This document shows, piece by piece, positions 11,001-21,442 of a stretch of 64,000 nucleotides of DNA. The DNA comes from Phaeoceros laevis (Eukaryota > Anthocerotophyta > Anthocerotopsida > Notothyladales): contig JBNGIQ010009148.1 of assembly GCA_049999765.1 (NCBI GenBank), positions 1 through 64,000 of the forward strand. Reading direction: 5' to 3'. Within the stretch, counting starts at the first letter, position 1; each line of letters begins with the position of its first letter. The translations under genes were made by a program, and so were the position numbers. Under the pieces are notes generated by a model. That model searched no databases. It saw nothing but the letters and a program-made list of their open reading frames with translations, and was not told the origin of the DNA.

Positions 11001-11154
11001 AGGTGCGTGGAAGAAGCCAGGGCAAAGCTGGATCGAGTATGAGCAAGAAGCTTGTGCGTTTATGGTGGCAGAGCGCAAGCACCAACAACAGCAATACATT
11101 TTTAGCCTCTTGAAACAACTGGGTGCCGAGCTAGACCTAGACCACCATTTGTGA
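8047..11154 (+). CDS. Giant PLS-class PPR protein with repeated acidic inserts, E-type
   Basis: The open frame of about 1035 codons has PPR motifs along nearly its whole length (LVSMYAKC, DVVSWNAML, ALHLYVRMLKEGV and similar). It ends with E1/E2-like motifs (VEHYACMVDLLGRAG, WKKPGQSWIEY) and no DYW domain. Between the ACGSLAE part and the KGKAIHAEA part of successive long motifs there is an extra acidic segment of roughly 15 residues, seen at least four times. Inferred role: RNA recognition in an organelle. The first codon of the frame is TTG, a stop lies 13 bases upstream, and no ATG precedes the first PPR motif, so the true start must come from a spliced upstream exon. The end at TGA 11152-11154 is secure. 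Closest relative in the window: the gene at 15.2 kb. Confidence 0.88.
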   Translation: MQRSPRHPDSRHEWCTAALLSSNRDKCDWVESQRVKLDVRSALERQRLSYEGAGPDDEVQRLCQEGHLDQALGALLRMDQVGKIPSVQTYRSLLKTCTKSRALDKAKEVHAHLTKNGLEFTRFLGDSVVKTLVKCGSLADGLLVFHRLPRRTVVSWTAVISGYLKAGQGLEALRMYKLMQEEGVQPNSYTFVSLLQSCVKIANLEEGKRIHAEAVKCQSNSDLLVGTSLVHMYAKCGGMADAQHVFDGLPHRDVVSWNAMLTGYAQHGQGEEALHLYVRMLKEGVRPSDRTFVSALQACGSLAEEHNTEGHSVLVESLMKGKAVHAEAWRRGYECDVFVGNALVSMYAKCNSIVDAWQVFDSLLRPDVVSWNAMITALIKSQAERAVELYEQMLQGGVSPDNRTFVTALQACGSLAENEEGIRLDGHVLKGESLQRGKAIHYEVVRSGSEVNLFVGNALVSMYGKCASILDARNVFDRLFKRDRVSWNAMLAAYVQQGQSDQALELYEEVLKEAVSPDDRTFVSALQACANSAEEDNIIPADREALRVDFLTPGKAIHAEAWRRGYLSDVFVCSTLISMYTKCGSILDAQHVFDGFLQQNVVSWTAMLTAYAQHGKGDKALHLYHQMLEEGVSPNAWSFASVFQACGSLAEKAEVEIVDGQPLRLKSLQQGKAVHAQSKRMGYDSDVFVGSSIISMYGKCGSMLDVENTFEGLCQQQVVPWNATIAAFVHQGQPETALHLYEQMLRKGVSPNDTTFLCILQACGSTGALDVCFEIHRNLFSTSSYLSPLLANTLISTYGKCARMEDARNVIDALPQPDVASWNALLAGYARQGNYETSFQCYDEMQSLGVHPDGVTFLALLFACSHAGMMLKGVEYFKSMARDHGIPPQVEHYACMVDLLGRAGYFTLVEELLSNMPMEPNLSIWLCLLAACQKHGNVALAREAFDAAVRLQPKHASTYVLMSNIYSYAGMWEFATKVEEMRQEAGAWKKPGQSWIEYEQEACAFMVAERKHQQQQYIFSLLKQLGAELDLDHHL

Positions 11155-11438
11155 AAGGTTAAGAAGACACGGCCACAGATGAACAAAATTCGAACACACT
11201 CACGGGACATAAAACCCTGAAGTCTTACATTAAGCAACAAACACACACACATACCCATACAATCCAAGCATACACAGGTCCTACAAGCCTTGGAAGCATT
11301 CTCTACGTGGAGCTGACGTGGAATGAGGAATGGATATCTACGAAGCCCAAGATTCCTAGAATGACTGTGGCACTCTACGTGGATCGAAAGAGCTGGTAGC
11401 CATCTTCAGCTGTTCCAGGTAGCCTGGTCTGGAGGACG
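11155..11438. other. Intergenic: PPR 3' end to galactokinase start
   Basis: A short spacer of 284 bp presumably contains the PPR 3' UTR and the galactokinase promoter and leader. It has a small CA-rich stretch near 11240 and no convincing TATA box. Confidence 0.4.
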
Positions 11439-14400
11439 ATGGCTGCTGATGAAGATCAAGGTGTTCCTGCGTTCACGAGCTTGGAGGACGTCTATGGAGA
11501 GGGCCCGGAGCTAGAAAGTGCTCAAGGACGCTACCGGGTCCTGAAGCAAGAATTTCTTGCGACTTACGGAAAGGAGCCAGAGCTGTACGCGAGGGCGCCA
11601 GGTCCTTCCCCACCTTCACCCTTGAACTTGTCAGAGTGAGAATGTCGTGAACGTTTGCTCTGTCGTAGACAGCGTCTTAGAAGAACACGATCCAATTCTG
11701 TTACGACACGAATGGAGGAAAAGAATTCGTGATTGTGATCAGTTTTTCTTGAGATAGCAAGAACCTCCAGTTATTGACGTTGGGGAGGAGCGGGGTTGTC
11801 AGAGGTATGAAAGGTCTATGTCAAGGAGGGTTCCAGGTGTTTGGTCAGTAAGAAGGGGCCTTACAGTGAGATCGCGGGTGTTTAGGCCGGGTGAATTTGA
11901 TCGGGGAGCACATCGATTATGAAGGGTACTCGGTGCTCCCAATGGCCATCCGCCATGATACTATTGTGGCTATAGGGCGACGGGATACTAACGAAAGACC
12001 ACCCAAGTTGTGCATTTCCAACGTAGAGATAGATGATTTTCAAAGGTGCTCTTTTGTAGCGGATCCTACTCAGGTCAGCTCTACAGTGAATTTTTGATTG
12101 TGAAAGGCTCGTAGTCGCTGCATATCCCAGAGTATCAGTCGGAGTAAAAAATTTGGTGACGTAGATGTAGTAAGAAGTGGTTGTACATGCAGGAGGTGGA
12201 TCGGATACACCATGTATGGGCAAATTATGTACTCTGCGGGTTAGTTGTCCCCTCCATTTCGGTTCTCACTTGAGAGAAATGAGTATCGTATTCGTTTAAT
12301 GTTAGGTCGATGCCCAGCTCACAATGCAGACCATGATTTTCCTCTCTGTACTATGTATTCAGATATAAGGGCGTATTTGAACACCTCAATTCGAAGGGGG
12401 AGAAATTTGGACCTCAAGTTGGGCTGAACCTGTTGATTGACGGCGTTGTTCCTCAAGGTCTGTTTCGTCTTGAAATTCTTCGTTGTCTCTGGACGGTAGT
12501 TTTTATGTGTACCCCAGCTAAGTCATAAGGAAGCCTTTGACATGCAGGGGCTGGCCTATCAAGTTCAGCAGCACTAGTTTGCTCCTCTGCAATTGCAGTC
12601 ATGGCAACGCTTGGTCTCAGCTTTCCTAAGGTGCACTTTCATTGTTGACTTCCTGTATGCACAGGGGCAGGGTTATCCAGCTCTTCTGCTCTTGTTTGTG
12701 CAGCAGTGGTTGCTGTGTTCTCACTACACGGTTGTAGCTTCTCAAAGGTATGTTACACAGCTCAGGGGTTACAGCGATCTGACTGATACCCTTTGATGTT
12801 TATATTGCTCTCTTCTGAGCCAGAAAGAGGTGGCGGAGCTTGCATGCTCCTGTGAGCGGCATGTTGGTACACAATCTGGTGGCATGGATCAGGTGCCGTA
12901 AATTATTCTAAATGGTGTTGAGCTTGCTCTCTAACCTCCTTTGTAGATGGTAACTGGAGACCTGCTTTGTAATGTTTGGAGGATCTTGTCTAAAGATCTA
13001 CATGAATTTTGCAGGCAATTTCGATAATGGCCAGGCGGGGTGTCGCTAAGCTAATTGACTTCAACCCCATCCATGCAAGTGATGTTGTGCTGCCGGATGG
13101 TGGCACGTTTGTTATTGCAAACTCGCTTACTGAATCGAAGAAAGTTGTGACTGCTGCCACTAATTATAACAACAGAGTGGTGGAGTGCCATCTGGCCGCT
13201 GTAAGTGAGTCCTTTCTGTCAGGTGCCGAAAGGTTATTTACTGCATGTTTTGCAAAACTTCTCATCGACGCCATGACTGTAACTTATCTTCAGATGGTGC
13301 TGGGGATGAAGCTTGGAATGCCAGCAGACGAAGCACTGCAATCCGTTCGTACATTATCTGACGTGGAGGGTCTCTGCGTCTCCTATTCTACCTCACACGG
13401 TTCTTCAGGTGCTCTTTTAGCTGTTAAAGTAAGCAATAGTCTGTGAATGACGTTGCATAAAGGTTTCCACTCAGCAGACATTCTTATGTTGCATCCTGAT
13501 GTTGCCTATCCGCGAGTGATGCCAGGAGAAACTGCATGAAGAACCATATACAAGATCAGAATTAGAAGCATTTTTTGGGGGAAGCCTTGAGTCAATCTTT
13601 GCGGAATCTCCCAGCTCTCTTGCAGTGCTTTCAGCTGCAAAGCACTTCAAGCTTTCACAGGTGGTGACATTGGCGGTTCTTGAATATGCTTTTCTGCTGC
13701 AGCCTATCATTACAACTATTCAATTCTGCTTGCCTTAGTAATTTTCGTTTAAATTCAGCGAGCAGAACATGTCTATTCTGAAGCAGAGAGGGTCCACATG
13801 TTTCGGAAAGCAGTACAACTAAGCAGAAAGTAGGTTCCATCCCTTGCAAGTTGCATGGTTTAGGGTTTTGTGGTAACATTCCAGTTGTAGAGGTAGGATT
13901 CGATCTGCAAGCATTATCCTCGATTATGATACTTACGTCACCAACTAATGTGGGCGCTTGTGAAGTGAGGATGGTATCCTTCAAAGGCTCGGTGACCTTA
14001 TGAACAAAAGCCACACTAGTTGCAGCAAGCTCTACGAATGCAGGTGATCTATGCGCTTGTCCTTATGCATATTGTTGTATCTGAACGCTTGCACATATTG
14101 AACTGTACGCATTGTTGGTTGCAGCTGTCCTGAGCTAGAAGATCTTGTCAGTGTCTGCCGAAATAGTGGAGCAGTCGGCGCAAGGCTGACTGGAGCAGGG
14201 TGGGGAGGCTGTGTAGTGGCGCTTGTAAAAGAGGCAAATGTGCCATCTTTTCAAACAGCTTTGAAGGCAAGCTAGCTCACTCAGCAGTTTCATGCAGCAC
14301 CTGTAGTAAGCGGGATAACACCCTGAATGCGTGTTTTATTTGCAGGAAAAGTACTATCAACCCCTCATCAAGCAAGGAAAGATCAAGGAGGAGGACATGG

Positions 14401-14456
14401 AATTATATCTTTTTGCTTCCAAGCCTTCAGGCGGTGCAGCTGTTCTCAAACTTTGA
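11439..14456 (+). CDS. GAL1: Galactokinase, 13 exons
   Basis: This cytosolic GHMP-family kinase phosphorylates galactose to galactose-1-phosphate for sugar salvage. My exons are 11439-11601, 11886-12073, 12193-12239, 12363-12457, 12548-12630, 12824-12892, 13015-13200, 13294-13428, 13526-13660, 13759-13829, 13966-14043, 14125-14266 and 14346-14456. They join in frame to 500 residues, close to the roughly 496 of Arabidopsis GAL1. The N-terminus has the plant-specific [11 protein letters not shown]. The galactokinase signature [15 protein letters not shown] starts at residue 55, the ATP-binding loop GAGLSSSAA at 165 (usually GSGLSSSAA), the catalytic Asp region GTQSGGMDQ lies near 207-215, and the C-terminal GHMP motif RLTGAGWGG at 437. 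Intron 12 has a GC donor (AAG|GCAAGC); the other eleven are GT-AG. The gene lies between two PPR genes with no functional link. Confidence 0.95.
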
Positions 14457-15204
14457 GGATTCAGTTCTTCCGGATTGCAACATGATCATAGATGCAGCTT
14501 ACAATCGCTATTTGGATTATCTAGCTAATTGCATAGTCAGATATGTTCGGATAAGTGTTGGTGCTTTACGTAGCTCTACACTAGTCAGATTTCTCTCAAA
14601 AGCGACTAAGCACCTTGTTTGTCAACCCTCACAAAAAATTTAAACTTAAGGGGCATTCCAGGCTATTTTGGCTCTATCTACTGTAGGTCCACCTACAGGA
14701 TGAATGCAATCATGTGAAGCTCAAGGGGGTACGTGCCCGTCCAGCATCTCCTGCAGCAGCATCCTGGCAGCTGTTGCTGCAACCAAGGCAGTGTCCTCTA
14801 CTAGTGTAACATCCTTTTTGGTAATAGAAGTCTTCTGTCGTAGTTCCTGCGTTGTCAGGCTACCCGCCGCTTGAACAAAAAAAACCGCCGGATGGGACCA
14901 ACAGGGGGTGGATTCAAGACCCCTGGCATAGCCATGCTCGTGCCTTGTCCTCCAGGAATTGTCCCACCAGACACAGCGAACCTTCCAGCTGCCAGCAACT
15001 ACTTTCTCCGTGGTGGATGCGCGCAACTCGCGTGGCTCCCTCACTCCAAAACCTCCTCGAGCCAATATTCCACCTCCGCTGCAGGCCTACGAACATGCTG
15101 GACTGTCCTTGTCAGCCAAGCAAATGTACCTTCACTTCTATAACATAGCCCCAGACATGCGTGGATCAAATGACTGCTAAGTAGTTTGAGTCCAGACGTG
15201 GTGT
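14457..15204. other. Intergenic: galactokinase 3' end to PPR start
   Basis: About 750 bp without a supported gene. Overlapping open frames near 14850-15180 on both strands share no known motif and precede the PPR ATG at 15205, so they are probably 5' leader. Confidence 0.45.
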
Positions 15205-18200
15205 ATGAAATTCAAGACCGTGTCTGGTCAAACCTCACTGAATGGGGCTACAGCAGGGCCTCACGATGAGAGTACGCCTATGAGCTGTACAAGCCTCCTC
15301 CAGGGAAGGCTCCAGGCTACAGCAGCTCCTCCTCTCGAATTCAAGCGGAGAAGTTTGGAAAGAGCACTCTGGTTGGAGAATCAGTGCAGACCTGTGTGGG
15401 TCAACTCCCTGCAAAGTCCAACAAATGCCCAGCCAGGCTTTCTTCGCCAGCCTTCATTCAAGGAATTTTCAGGACCAGGTTATGAATTCCAAAGTCTATG
15501 CTATGATGGGCATCTCGATAAAGCCCTGGGTGTCCTGTGCAACATGGGCCAGGAGGGCATTGTCCCGCCGGAGGAGATGTACGTCACTCTTTTGGAAGCA
15601 TGCACCAGGAAGAAGGCCCTGGCTCAGGCCAAGCGAGTGCATGCTCACTTACGGAAACATGGGTATGAGTCCAGTACATCTCTTGGTGTATGTGTGGTAA
15701 GCACGTTGGTGAAGTGCGGTGGTCTTGAAGATGCTCTCCAGGTGTTTCGCACATTGTTGCACAGAAGTGTTATCTCCTGGACAGCTTTGATTTCTGGTTA
15801 CGTTCAGACTGGGCAGTATTATGAAGCGGTGCGAATGTACAGGCGTATGATAGATGAAGGTGTGCACCCGAACAAATACACGTTTGTCAGCCTACTCAAG
15901 GCATGTGGCAGAGCATCTAACCTGCTAGAAGGCAAGCGAATTCATGGTGAAGCATTGAAATATGGATGTGAATCCGATTTGATGGTGGGTACCTGTTTGG
16001 TTGACATGTATGCAAAATGTGGCAGCATTATGGATGCTCAGATAGTCTTTAACGGGTTGCCCGTGCATGACATGGTTTCATGCAGTGTGATGCTTGGAGC
16101 ATTTGTTGAGCAAGGAGAAAGTGATAAGGCTTTCCACCTGTATCGAGATATGCAAGAGAAAGGAGTCGCAATGGATGCTCGCACCTTCATAAGCGTGATT
16201 CAAGCATGTGGCATCCTTGCTGAATATGAAAACACTGCGCTTCTGAACGGGCAATCCCTGAAGATGGCGTCCTTGTACAAAACGAAAGAAATACACTCAG
16301 AAGTTCAGGCTAGGGGTTATGAATGTGATGTCTTTGTTGGCAGCACCCTCGTCAGTGTATATGCGAGGTGCGGTAGCTTAGGGGATGCCAAGGATGTGTT
16401 TGACAGGCTAGATCCAAATGTGGTTTCATGGAATGCCCTTGTTGCAGGCTATGCACAGTATGGCCAGGGGGTCAATGCTTTGCAGCTCTATCAGCAGATG
16501 CAAGAAGAGGGCCTGGTTCCAGATGATAGAACCTTTGTCAGCACACTTCAAGCATGTGGTAGCTTGATTGCAAGCAAAAGCGTAGTCTTTGGAGATGGAC
16601 AATTTCTTTGTTTGGAATCTCTGCAAATAGGAAAGGTTATACATGCAGAAGCTTGCAGGATGGGGTGTGTCTCAGATCCCTTTGTTAGCAGCAGCCTCAT
16701 CAGTACATATGCAAGATGTGGGAGCATGGCAGATGCACATGATGTGTTTAAAGGGTTGTCGAAGCAGGATGTAGTGTCGTGGAATGCGATGCTCGCAGGG
16801 TATGCACAACAGTGTCAGGGTGAGATGGCTTTGCAGCTTTATTATAAAATGCAGGAAAATGGTGTGGCACAAAATGATCGCACTTTTGCCAGCACGCTTC
16901 AAGCATGTAGCTGCCTTGCTGAAGAGGAAGACAGTGTCCTTGTTGATGCTCAGATGCTTAGAGTGGAGTCTCTTCAAAAGGGGAAGGTGATACATGGCGA
17001 AGCCAGGAGGATGGGGTACACCGACGATGTATTTGTTGGGAGCACCCTTGTAAGCATGTACGCTAAATGTGGAAGCTTGTTAGACGCAGAGAAGGCATTT
17101 GGTGGCCTGTTGCGGCGGAATGTTGTGTGTTGGAATTCGATTCTGGCAGGATATGTTCTGCATGGCCAAGCACATGAGGCTCTGCAGGTTTATGAAGAAA
17201 TGCTAAAAGATGGGGTGGCTGCAGGTGCTTGGACATTTGCCAGCGCCGTCCAAGGATGTAGCACTTATGCTGAAAGTGAAGAAGCTGTTGTGGTAGGTCA
17301 TCAATCGATCAAATTGGAGTCTCTGACAAGGGGGAGGGAGATACATGCTGAAGCTCAGAAGAAGGGTTACGCGTTGGATGCTTCTGTTGGTAATGCCTTG
17401 CTTATCATGTACAGAAAGTGTGGTTCCAACATGGACGCACACTGTATGTTTGACAGGCTGCTCCAGCCAAATGTGGTGTCGTGGTCAACTATGCTTCTAG
17501 CCTATGCTGAGCAGGGCCAAGGAGTGAAATCTTTGGAGCTGTACTGGCAAATGCTAGATGAAGGAATATCTCCAGATGCTTGGGCACTTGGCAGTGTGCT
17601 CCAAGCATGTTGCAGCCATGCTGAAAGAGAACCAGATGTCCTTGTAGAAGGGCAGTCCCTTAGTCTGGAGTGTTTGCAAAAAGTCAAGGCTATACACAGT
17701 GCGGCACAGTTGAGGGGCCACCAATCAGATATCTTTCTGGGAAGCACACTCATTGCTATGTACGGGAAGTTTGGGAGTGTTATCGATGCCCAGATTGTGT
17801 TTGATGGCTTGCCACAGCAGAACGTGGTGTCATGGACATCCATGCTCATGGCGTATGTCCAGCAGGGCCAATGGAAGAGGGTCCTCCAGCTTTATAGCCA
17901 AATGCTGGACGAAGGTGTGCAGCCAGATGATGCCACATTTGTGTGCATCCTGCAGGCATGTGGTAACACAGGAGCGCTGGATACATGTGTTGAGATTCAT
18001 AGAAGACTTGTCTTGCAAGGATGCAAGCTCAATGCTCTTGTAGCAACCACTCTGATCCACGCATATGGAAGATGTGCCAGCATGGTGGATGCGCAGTCTG
18101 TGTTTGATGCAATACCCTTGCCCGATGTAGTTGCATGGAATGCCATCATCGCAGGTCATGCCCGACAGGGAGACTCCGCGGCATGCCTACAAGGCTATGA

Positions 18201-18774
18201 AAAGATGCAGGTGGCAGGTGTGAAGCCAAATGAGGTCACATTCGTCTCACTGCTCTCAGCATGCAGCCACTGTGGCTGGGTGGGCAAGGCATTAGAGTGC
18301 TTTGAATCCATGAGCAGGGATCATGGGATATCACCAGAGATAGAGCACTACACGTGCATGGTGGACCTGCTAGGCCGCACAGGTTGCTTCGATGCAGTCG
18401 AAGAGTTGCTGTCAAAAATGCCCATGCAAGCTAATCTTTCCATGTGGTTGTGTTTGCTTGCTGGCTGTCGAAGCCATGGTAATGTGAAGATTGCAAAGCA
18501 CGCCTTCGATCGTGCAGTGCTTGTGCAGCCCAAGTGCTCCGCAGCATACATCCTGATGTCAAACATCTATGCTCAAGCTGGGATGTGGGACTGTGCTAAG
18601 CTGGTGGACGACTCTAGACAGAATGCAGGAGCATTGAAACAACCTGGGCAGAGCTGGACCCAAAACAGGCAGGAAGTGGAAACATTCCTAGTGGGAGAGA
18701 GCACGCAGCAAAACGAGGGGGAAGCATTTCACCTATTGCATAAACTGAGCACAGAGATTCAGTGCAGTTGGTAA
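15205..18774 (+). CDS. Giant PLS-class PPR protein with repeated acidic inserts, E-type
   Basis: An intronless frame of 1189 codons starts at a genuine ATG. After about 95 non-repeat residues, presumably an organelle presequence (rich in Ser, Arg and Gln), PPR motifs run to the end: LVDMYAKCGSIMDA, DVVSWNAMLAGYA, ALQLYYKMQENGV. At least five long motifs carry an extra acidic segment (AEEEDSVLVDAQML and related) before SLQKGKVIHGEA. The C-terminus has E1 (IEHYTCMVDLLGRTG) and a short E2 (KQPGQSWTQN) and stops without E+ or DYW. Proteins of this class bind organellar transcripts base by base; a deaminase would have to be supplied by a partner. It is co-oriented with the paralogue at 8 kb, with galactokinase between them, which suggests an old tandem duplication. 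Confidence 0.92.
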   Translation: MKFKTVSGQTSLNGATAGPHDESTPMSCTSLLQGRLQATAAPPLEFKRRSLERALWLENQCRPVWVNSLQSPTNAQPGFLRQPSFKEFSGPGYEFQSLCYDGHLDKALGVLCNMGQEGIVPPEEMYVTLLEACTRKKALAQAKRVHAHLRKHGYESSTSLGVCVVSTLVKCGGLEDALQVFRTLLHRSVISWTALISGYVQTGQYYEAVRMYRRMIDEGVHPNKYTFVSLLKACGRASNLLEGKRIHGEALKYGCESDLMVGTCLVDMYAKCGSIMDAQIVFNGLPVHDMVSCSVMLGAFVEQGESDKAFHLYRDMQEKGVAMDARTFISVIQACGILAEYENTALLNGQSLKMASLYKTKEIHSEVQARGYECDVFVGSTLVSVYARCGSLGDAKDVFDRLDPNVVSWNALVAGYAQYGQGVNALQLYQQMQEEGLVPDDRTFVSTLQACGSLIASKSVVFGDGQFLCLESLQIGKVIHAEACRMGCVSDPFVSSSLISTYARCGSMADAHDVFKGLSKQDVVSWNAMLAGYAQQCQGEMALQLYYKMQENGVAQNDRTFASTLQACSCLAEEEDSVLVDAQMLRVESLQKGKVIHGEARRMGYTDDVFVGSTLVSMYAKCGSLLDAEKAFGGLLRRNVVCWNSILAGYVLHGQAHEALQVYEEMLKDGVAAGAWTFASAVQGCSTYAESEEAVVVGHQSIKLESLTRGREIHAEAQKKGYALDASVGNALLIMYRKCGSNMDAHCMFDRLLQPNVVSWSTMLLAYAEQGQGVKSLELYWQMLDEGISPDAWALGSVLQACCSHAEREPDVLVEGQSLSLECLQKVKAIHSAAQLRGHQSDIFLGSTLIAMYGKFGSVIDAQIVFDGLPQQNVVSWTSMLMAYVQQGQWKRVLQLYSQMLDEGVQPDDATFVCILQACGNTGALDTCVEIHRRLVLQGCKLNALVATTLIHAYGRCASMVDAQSVFDAIPLPDVVAWNAIIAGHARQGDSAACLQGYEKMQVAGVKPNEVTFVSLLSACSHCGWVGKALECFESMSRDHGISPEIEHYTCMVDLLGRTGCFDAVEELLSKMPMQANLSMWLCLLAGCRSHGNVKIAKHAFDRAVLVQPKCSAAYILMSNIYAQAGMWDCAKLVDDSRQNAGALKQPGQSWTQNRQEVETFLVGESTQQNEGEAFHLLHKLSTEIQCSW

Positions 18775-19147
18775 CCTCCCGGATCCGCGTTTACACTATC
18801 TCAACGCGCCTTAAATTAGCCTAGTATAGCTGGCCGGTCCCGGAACCGATGTTGGACTTGTTGGTAGCCTCGGTCATCGGTAGTAATTGAGTCAACAGCT
18901 GTCAGCCGAGAACAAGGAGAAGACGGACAAAGTGTGGGCATCGGCCTTGCCTTTTCTGTGCATACCGATAATTGTGAATTGCGCAATTTAGAATTTTAGA
19001 GTCAATGATACTGTATTTGCTACACTGGTTGTAACTTCTGTTTCCCTTCCCGAGTTTCTTAAATTCTTATAGCCTCCCGACTGAAGCAGTGCACACGCGG
19101 ACCCCTACTCCAGCGCGACTCCGGCAGCAGCACGAGGATCAGCAGGA
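18775..19147. other. Intergenic: PPR 3' end to SEC23 start
   Basis: A spacer of 373 bp with no recognisable gene. It is presumed to hold the PPR 3' UTR and the SEC23 promoter. Confidence 0.4.
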
Positions 19148-21442
19148 GTGGGAGCGGCGATGGAGGACTTTTTGGAGTGGGAAGCAAGGGATGGAGTGCG
19201 TATGGCCTGGAATGTGTGGCCTGGGACCAAGGTGGAGGCTAGCAAGAACTCGGTACCGCTGGGAGTGTTAACCACGCCGCTGAGGGATGTCCCGGGGCTG
19301 CCTTTGCTGCCCTATGCTCCACTGCGCTGCAAGGCCTGCCGCTCGCTGCTCAATCCTTACTGCACCGTGGACTACAATGCCAGGGTATGGATCTGCCCGT
19401 TCTGCTACCAGCGGAACCACTTCCCCCCACATTACTCGGCTATCTCTGACAGCAATCTGCCGGCAGAGCTATACCAGCAGTATACCACAGTGGAGTATTT
19501 GCTGCCGGGGGAGCAGCCGTTGCCGCCTGTGTATCTCTTCGTTTTGGACACCTGCCTGATTGAGGAGGAGCTGGTCTTCTTGAAGCAGTCGCTCACGCAG
19601 GCCATCTCCTTGGTCCCGGAGAACGCTCTGGTTGGGCTCATCACCTTCGGCATGCAAGTGCATGTGCATGAATTGGGATTCACTGAGTGCCCTAAGTCCT
19701 ACGTCTTCCGGGGCTCAAAGGATGTCACCAAGGAGCAGATTTTGGACATGCTGGGCCTCACGGCCATGGGGGCAGGATTGCAGCACGTTGCTGGGGCACG
19801 AGATGGAGTGCCTCCGAACAGTATCAGCCGCTTTCTGCTCCCGGTGGCTGACTGCGAGTTCACCATTACGACTGTGTTGGATGAGCTGCAAAAGGATCCC
19901 TTCCCAGTGCAGTCCGACAAGCGGTCTTCCCGATGCACCAGCACTGCCCTGGGAGTGGCAGCAGCACTGCTGGGAGCGTGTGTGCCGGGCACCGGCGCTA
20001 GAATTCTCAGTTTTGTGGGAGGGCCTTGCACGGAGGGGCCCGGGACTATCGTGTCCACAGATTTGCAGGAAGCCATCAGATCTCACAAGGATATTGACAA
20101 GGATGCTGTTCCCCACTTTCATAAGGCTGTAAAGTTCTACGAGGGTTTGGCCAAGCAGCTGGTGAACCAGGGTCACGTTTTGGATCTGTTCGCCTGCGCG
20201 TTAGATCAGGTGGGCGTTGCAGAGATGAAGGTGGCAGTGGAGCGCACTGGGGGGCTAGTGGTGCTGGCCGAGAGTTTTGGGCACTCTGTGTTCAAAGAGT
20301 CTTTTAAGCGAGTGTTCGAGACGGGGCCGCACTCTCTGGGCTTGTGTTGCAATGGCCTGTTTGAGGTGAATTGTTCCAAGGATGTGAAGATTCAGGGCAC
20401 TATAGGACCTTGCTCGTCGGTAGATAGGAAAGGGCCACTCTGCTCGGATATAGTGATTGGGCAGGGCAACACAACAGCCTGGAAGATGTGCGGGGTTGAC
20501 CGCAGCACAACTCTTGCCGTGTTTTTTGAAGTCGTGGCTAGTGGTTCATTTGGATCTGCAGGGGTGCCCTTAAAACAGCAGGTTTTCCTCCAGTTTGTGA
20601 CCTATTACCAACATCCTGATGGCCAGATGCGACTCCGGTCTACCACTGTCATGCGGCGTTCTGTGGAGGGTGCAACTGCTGTAGAGGAGTTAGTTCTTGG
20701 GTTTGACCAAGAGGCAGCGGCCGTAATTATGGCTAGGCTGGCCTCCTTTAAAATGGAAACGGAACCAGAGTTTGATGCAACACGTTGGTTGGATAGAGCT
20801 CTTATCCGCCTGTCTTCCCGGTTTGGAGGTTACCGGAAGGACGACCCAAGCTCGTTCAATTTTCCTGACAGGTTTTCTATTTACCCGCAGTTCATGTTCA
20901 ACCTTCGCAGATCTCAGTTTGTTCAGGTGTTCAACAACAGTCCCGACGAGACTGCATACTTCCGGATGGTCTTGAACAGAGAGAACGTTACCAACTCCTT
21001 GGTGATGATTCAACCATCGCTCATCTCTTACTCTTTCAACTCCCCACCAGAACCTGCACTCTTGGATGTGGCTGCCATTGCTCCAGATCGGCTCTTACTT
21101 TTAGACTCCTATTTCACGGTTGTGGTATTCCGTGGTATGACCATTGCTCAGTGGCGCAATGCTGGTTATCAAAATCAACCTGAGCACCAGGCTTTTGCCG
21201 CTCTCCTGGAAGCTCCTCGTGGTGATGCTCAGGCCATCATCAAGGACCGGTTCCCTGTGCCCCGTTTGGTGGATTGTGATCAGCACACCTCTCAGGCACG
21301 GTTCCTTCTTGCCAAGTTAAATCCATCTGCTACATACAACTCGGCTAATGGGCCTGCCCCAGGAGGAGACTTCATCTTCACAGATGATGTTAGTTTGCAG
21401 GTTTTTGTGGAGCATCTGCAGAAGTTAGCTGTATCATCCTGA
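19148..21442 (+). CDS. SEC23: COPII coat protein SEC23, intronless
   Basis: SEC23 is the SAR1 GTPase-activating subunit of the inner COPII coat that buds vesicles from the ER. The single open frame of 764 codons matches the usual family length (about 765). The N-terminus carries [16 protein letters not shown]. The zinc-finger cysteines are C61, C64, C83 and C86 (CKAC..CPFC), followed by the conserved [18 protein letters not shown]. Trunk, helical and gelsolin-like regions follow, ending with the typical [15 protein letters not shown]. The GAP arginine region was not verified residue by residue. A second in-frame ATG at 19160 ([12 protein letters not shown]) resembles other SEC23 starts better and would give 760 residues. 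The complete absence of introns in such a long gene, beside heavily split neighbours, suggests a retrocopy or intron loss. The frame is intact, so it is probably functional. Confidence 0.95.
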   Translation: MGAAMEDFLEWEARDGVRMAWNVWPGTKVEASKNSVPLGVLTTPLRDVPGLPLLPYAPLRCKACRSLLNPYCTVDYNARVWICPFCYQRNHFPPHYSAISDSNLPAELYQQYTTVEYLLPGEQPLPPVYLFVLDTCLIEEELVFLKQSLTQAISLVPENALVGLITFGMQVHVHELGFTECPKSYVFRGSKDVTKEQILDMLGLTAMGAGLQHVAGARDGVPPNSISRFLLPVADCEFTITTVLDELQKDPFPVQSDKRSSRCTSTALGVAAALLGACVPGTGARILSFVGGPCTEGPGTIVSTDLQEAIRSHKDIDKDAVPHFHKAVKFYEGLAKQLVNQGHVLDLFACALDQVGVAEMKVAVERTGGLVVLAESFGHSVFKESFKRVFETGPHSLGLCCNGLFEVNCSKDVKIQGTIGPCSSVDRKGPLCSDIVIGQGNTTAWKMCGVDRSTTLAVFFEVVASGSFGSAGVPLKQQVFLQFVTYYQHPDGQMRLRSTTVMRRSVEGATAVEELVLGFDQEAAAVIMARLASFKMETEPEFDATRWLDRALIRLSSRFGGYRKDDPSSFNFPDRFSIYPQFMFNLRRSQFVQVFNNSPDETAYFRMVLNRENVTNSLVMIQPSLISYSFNSPPEPALLDVAAIAPDRLLLLDSYFTVVVFRGMTIAQWRNAGYQNQPEHQAFAALLEAPRGDAQAIIKDRFPVPRLVDCDQHTSQARFLLAKLNPSATYNSANGPAPGGDFIFTDDVSLQVFVEHLQKLAVSS

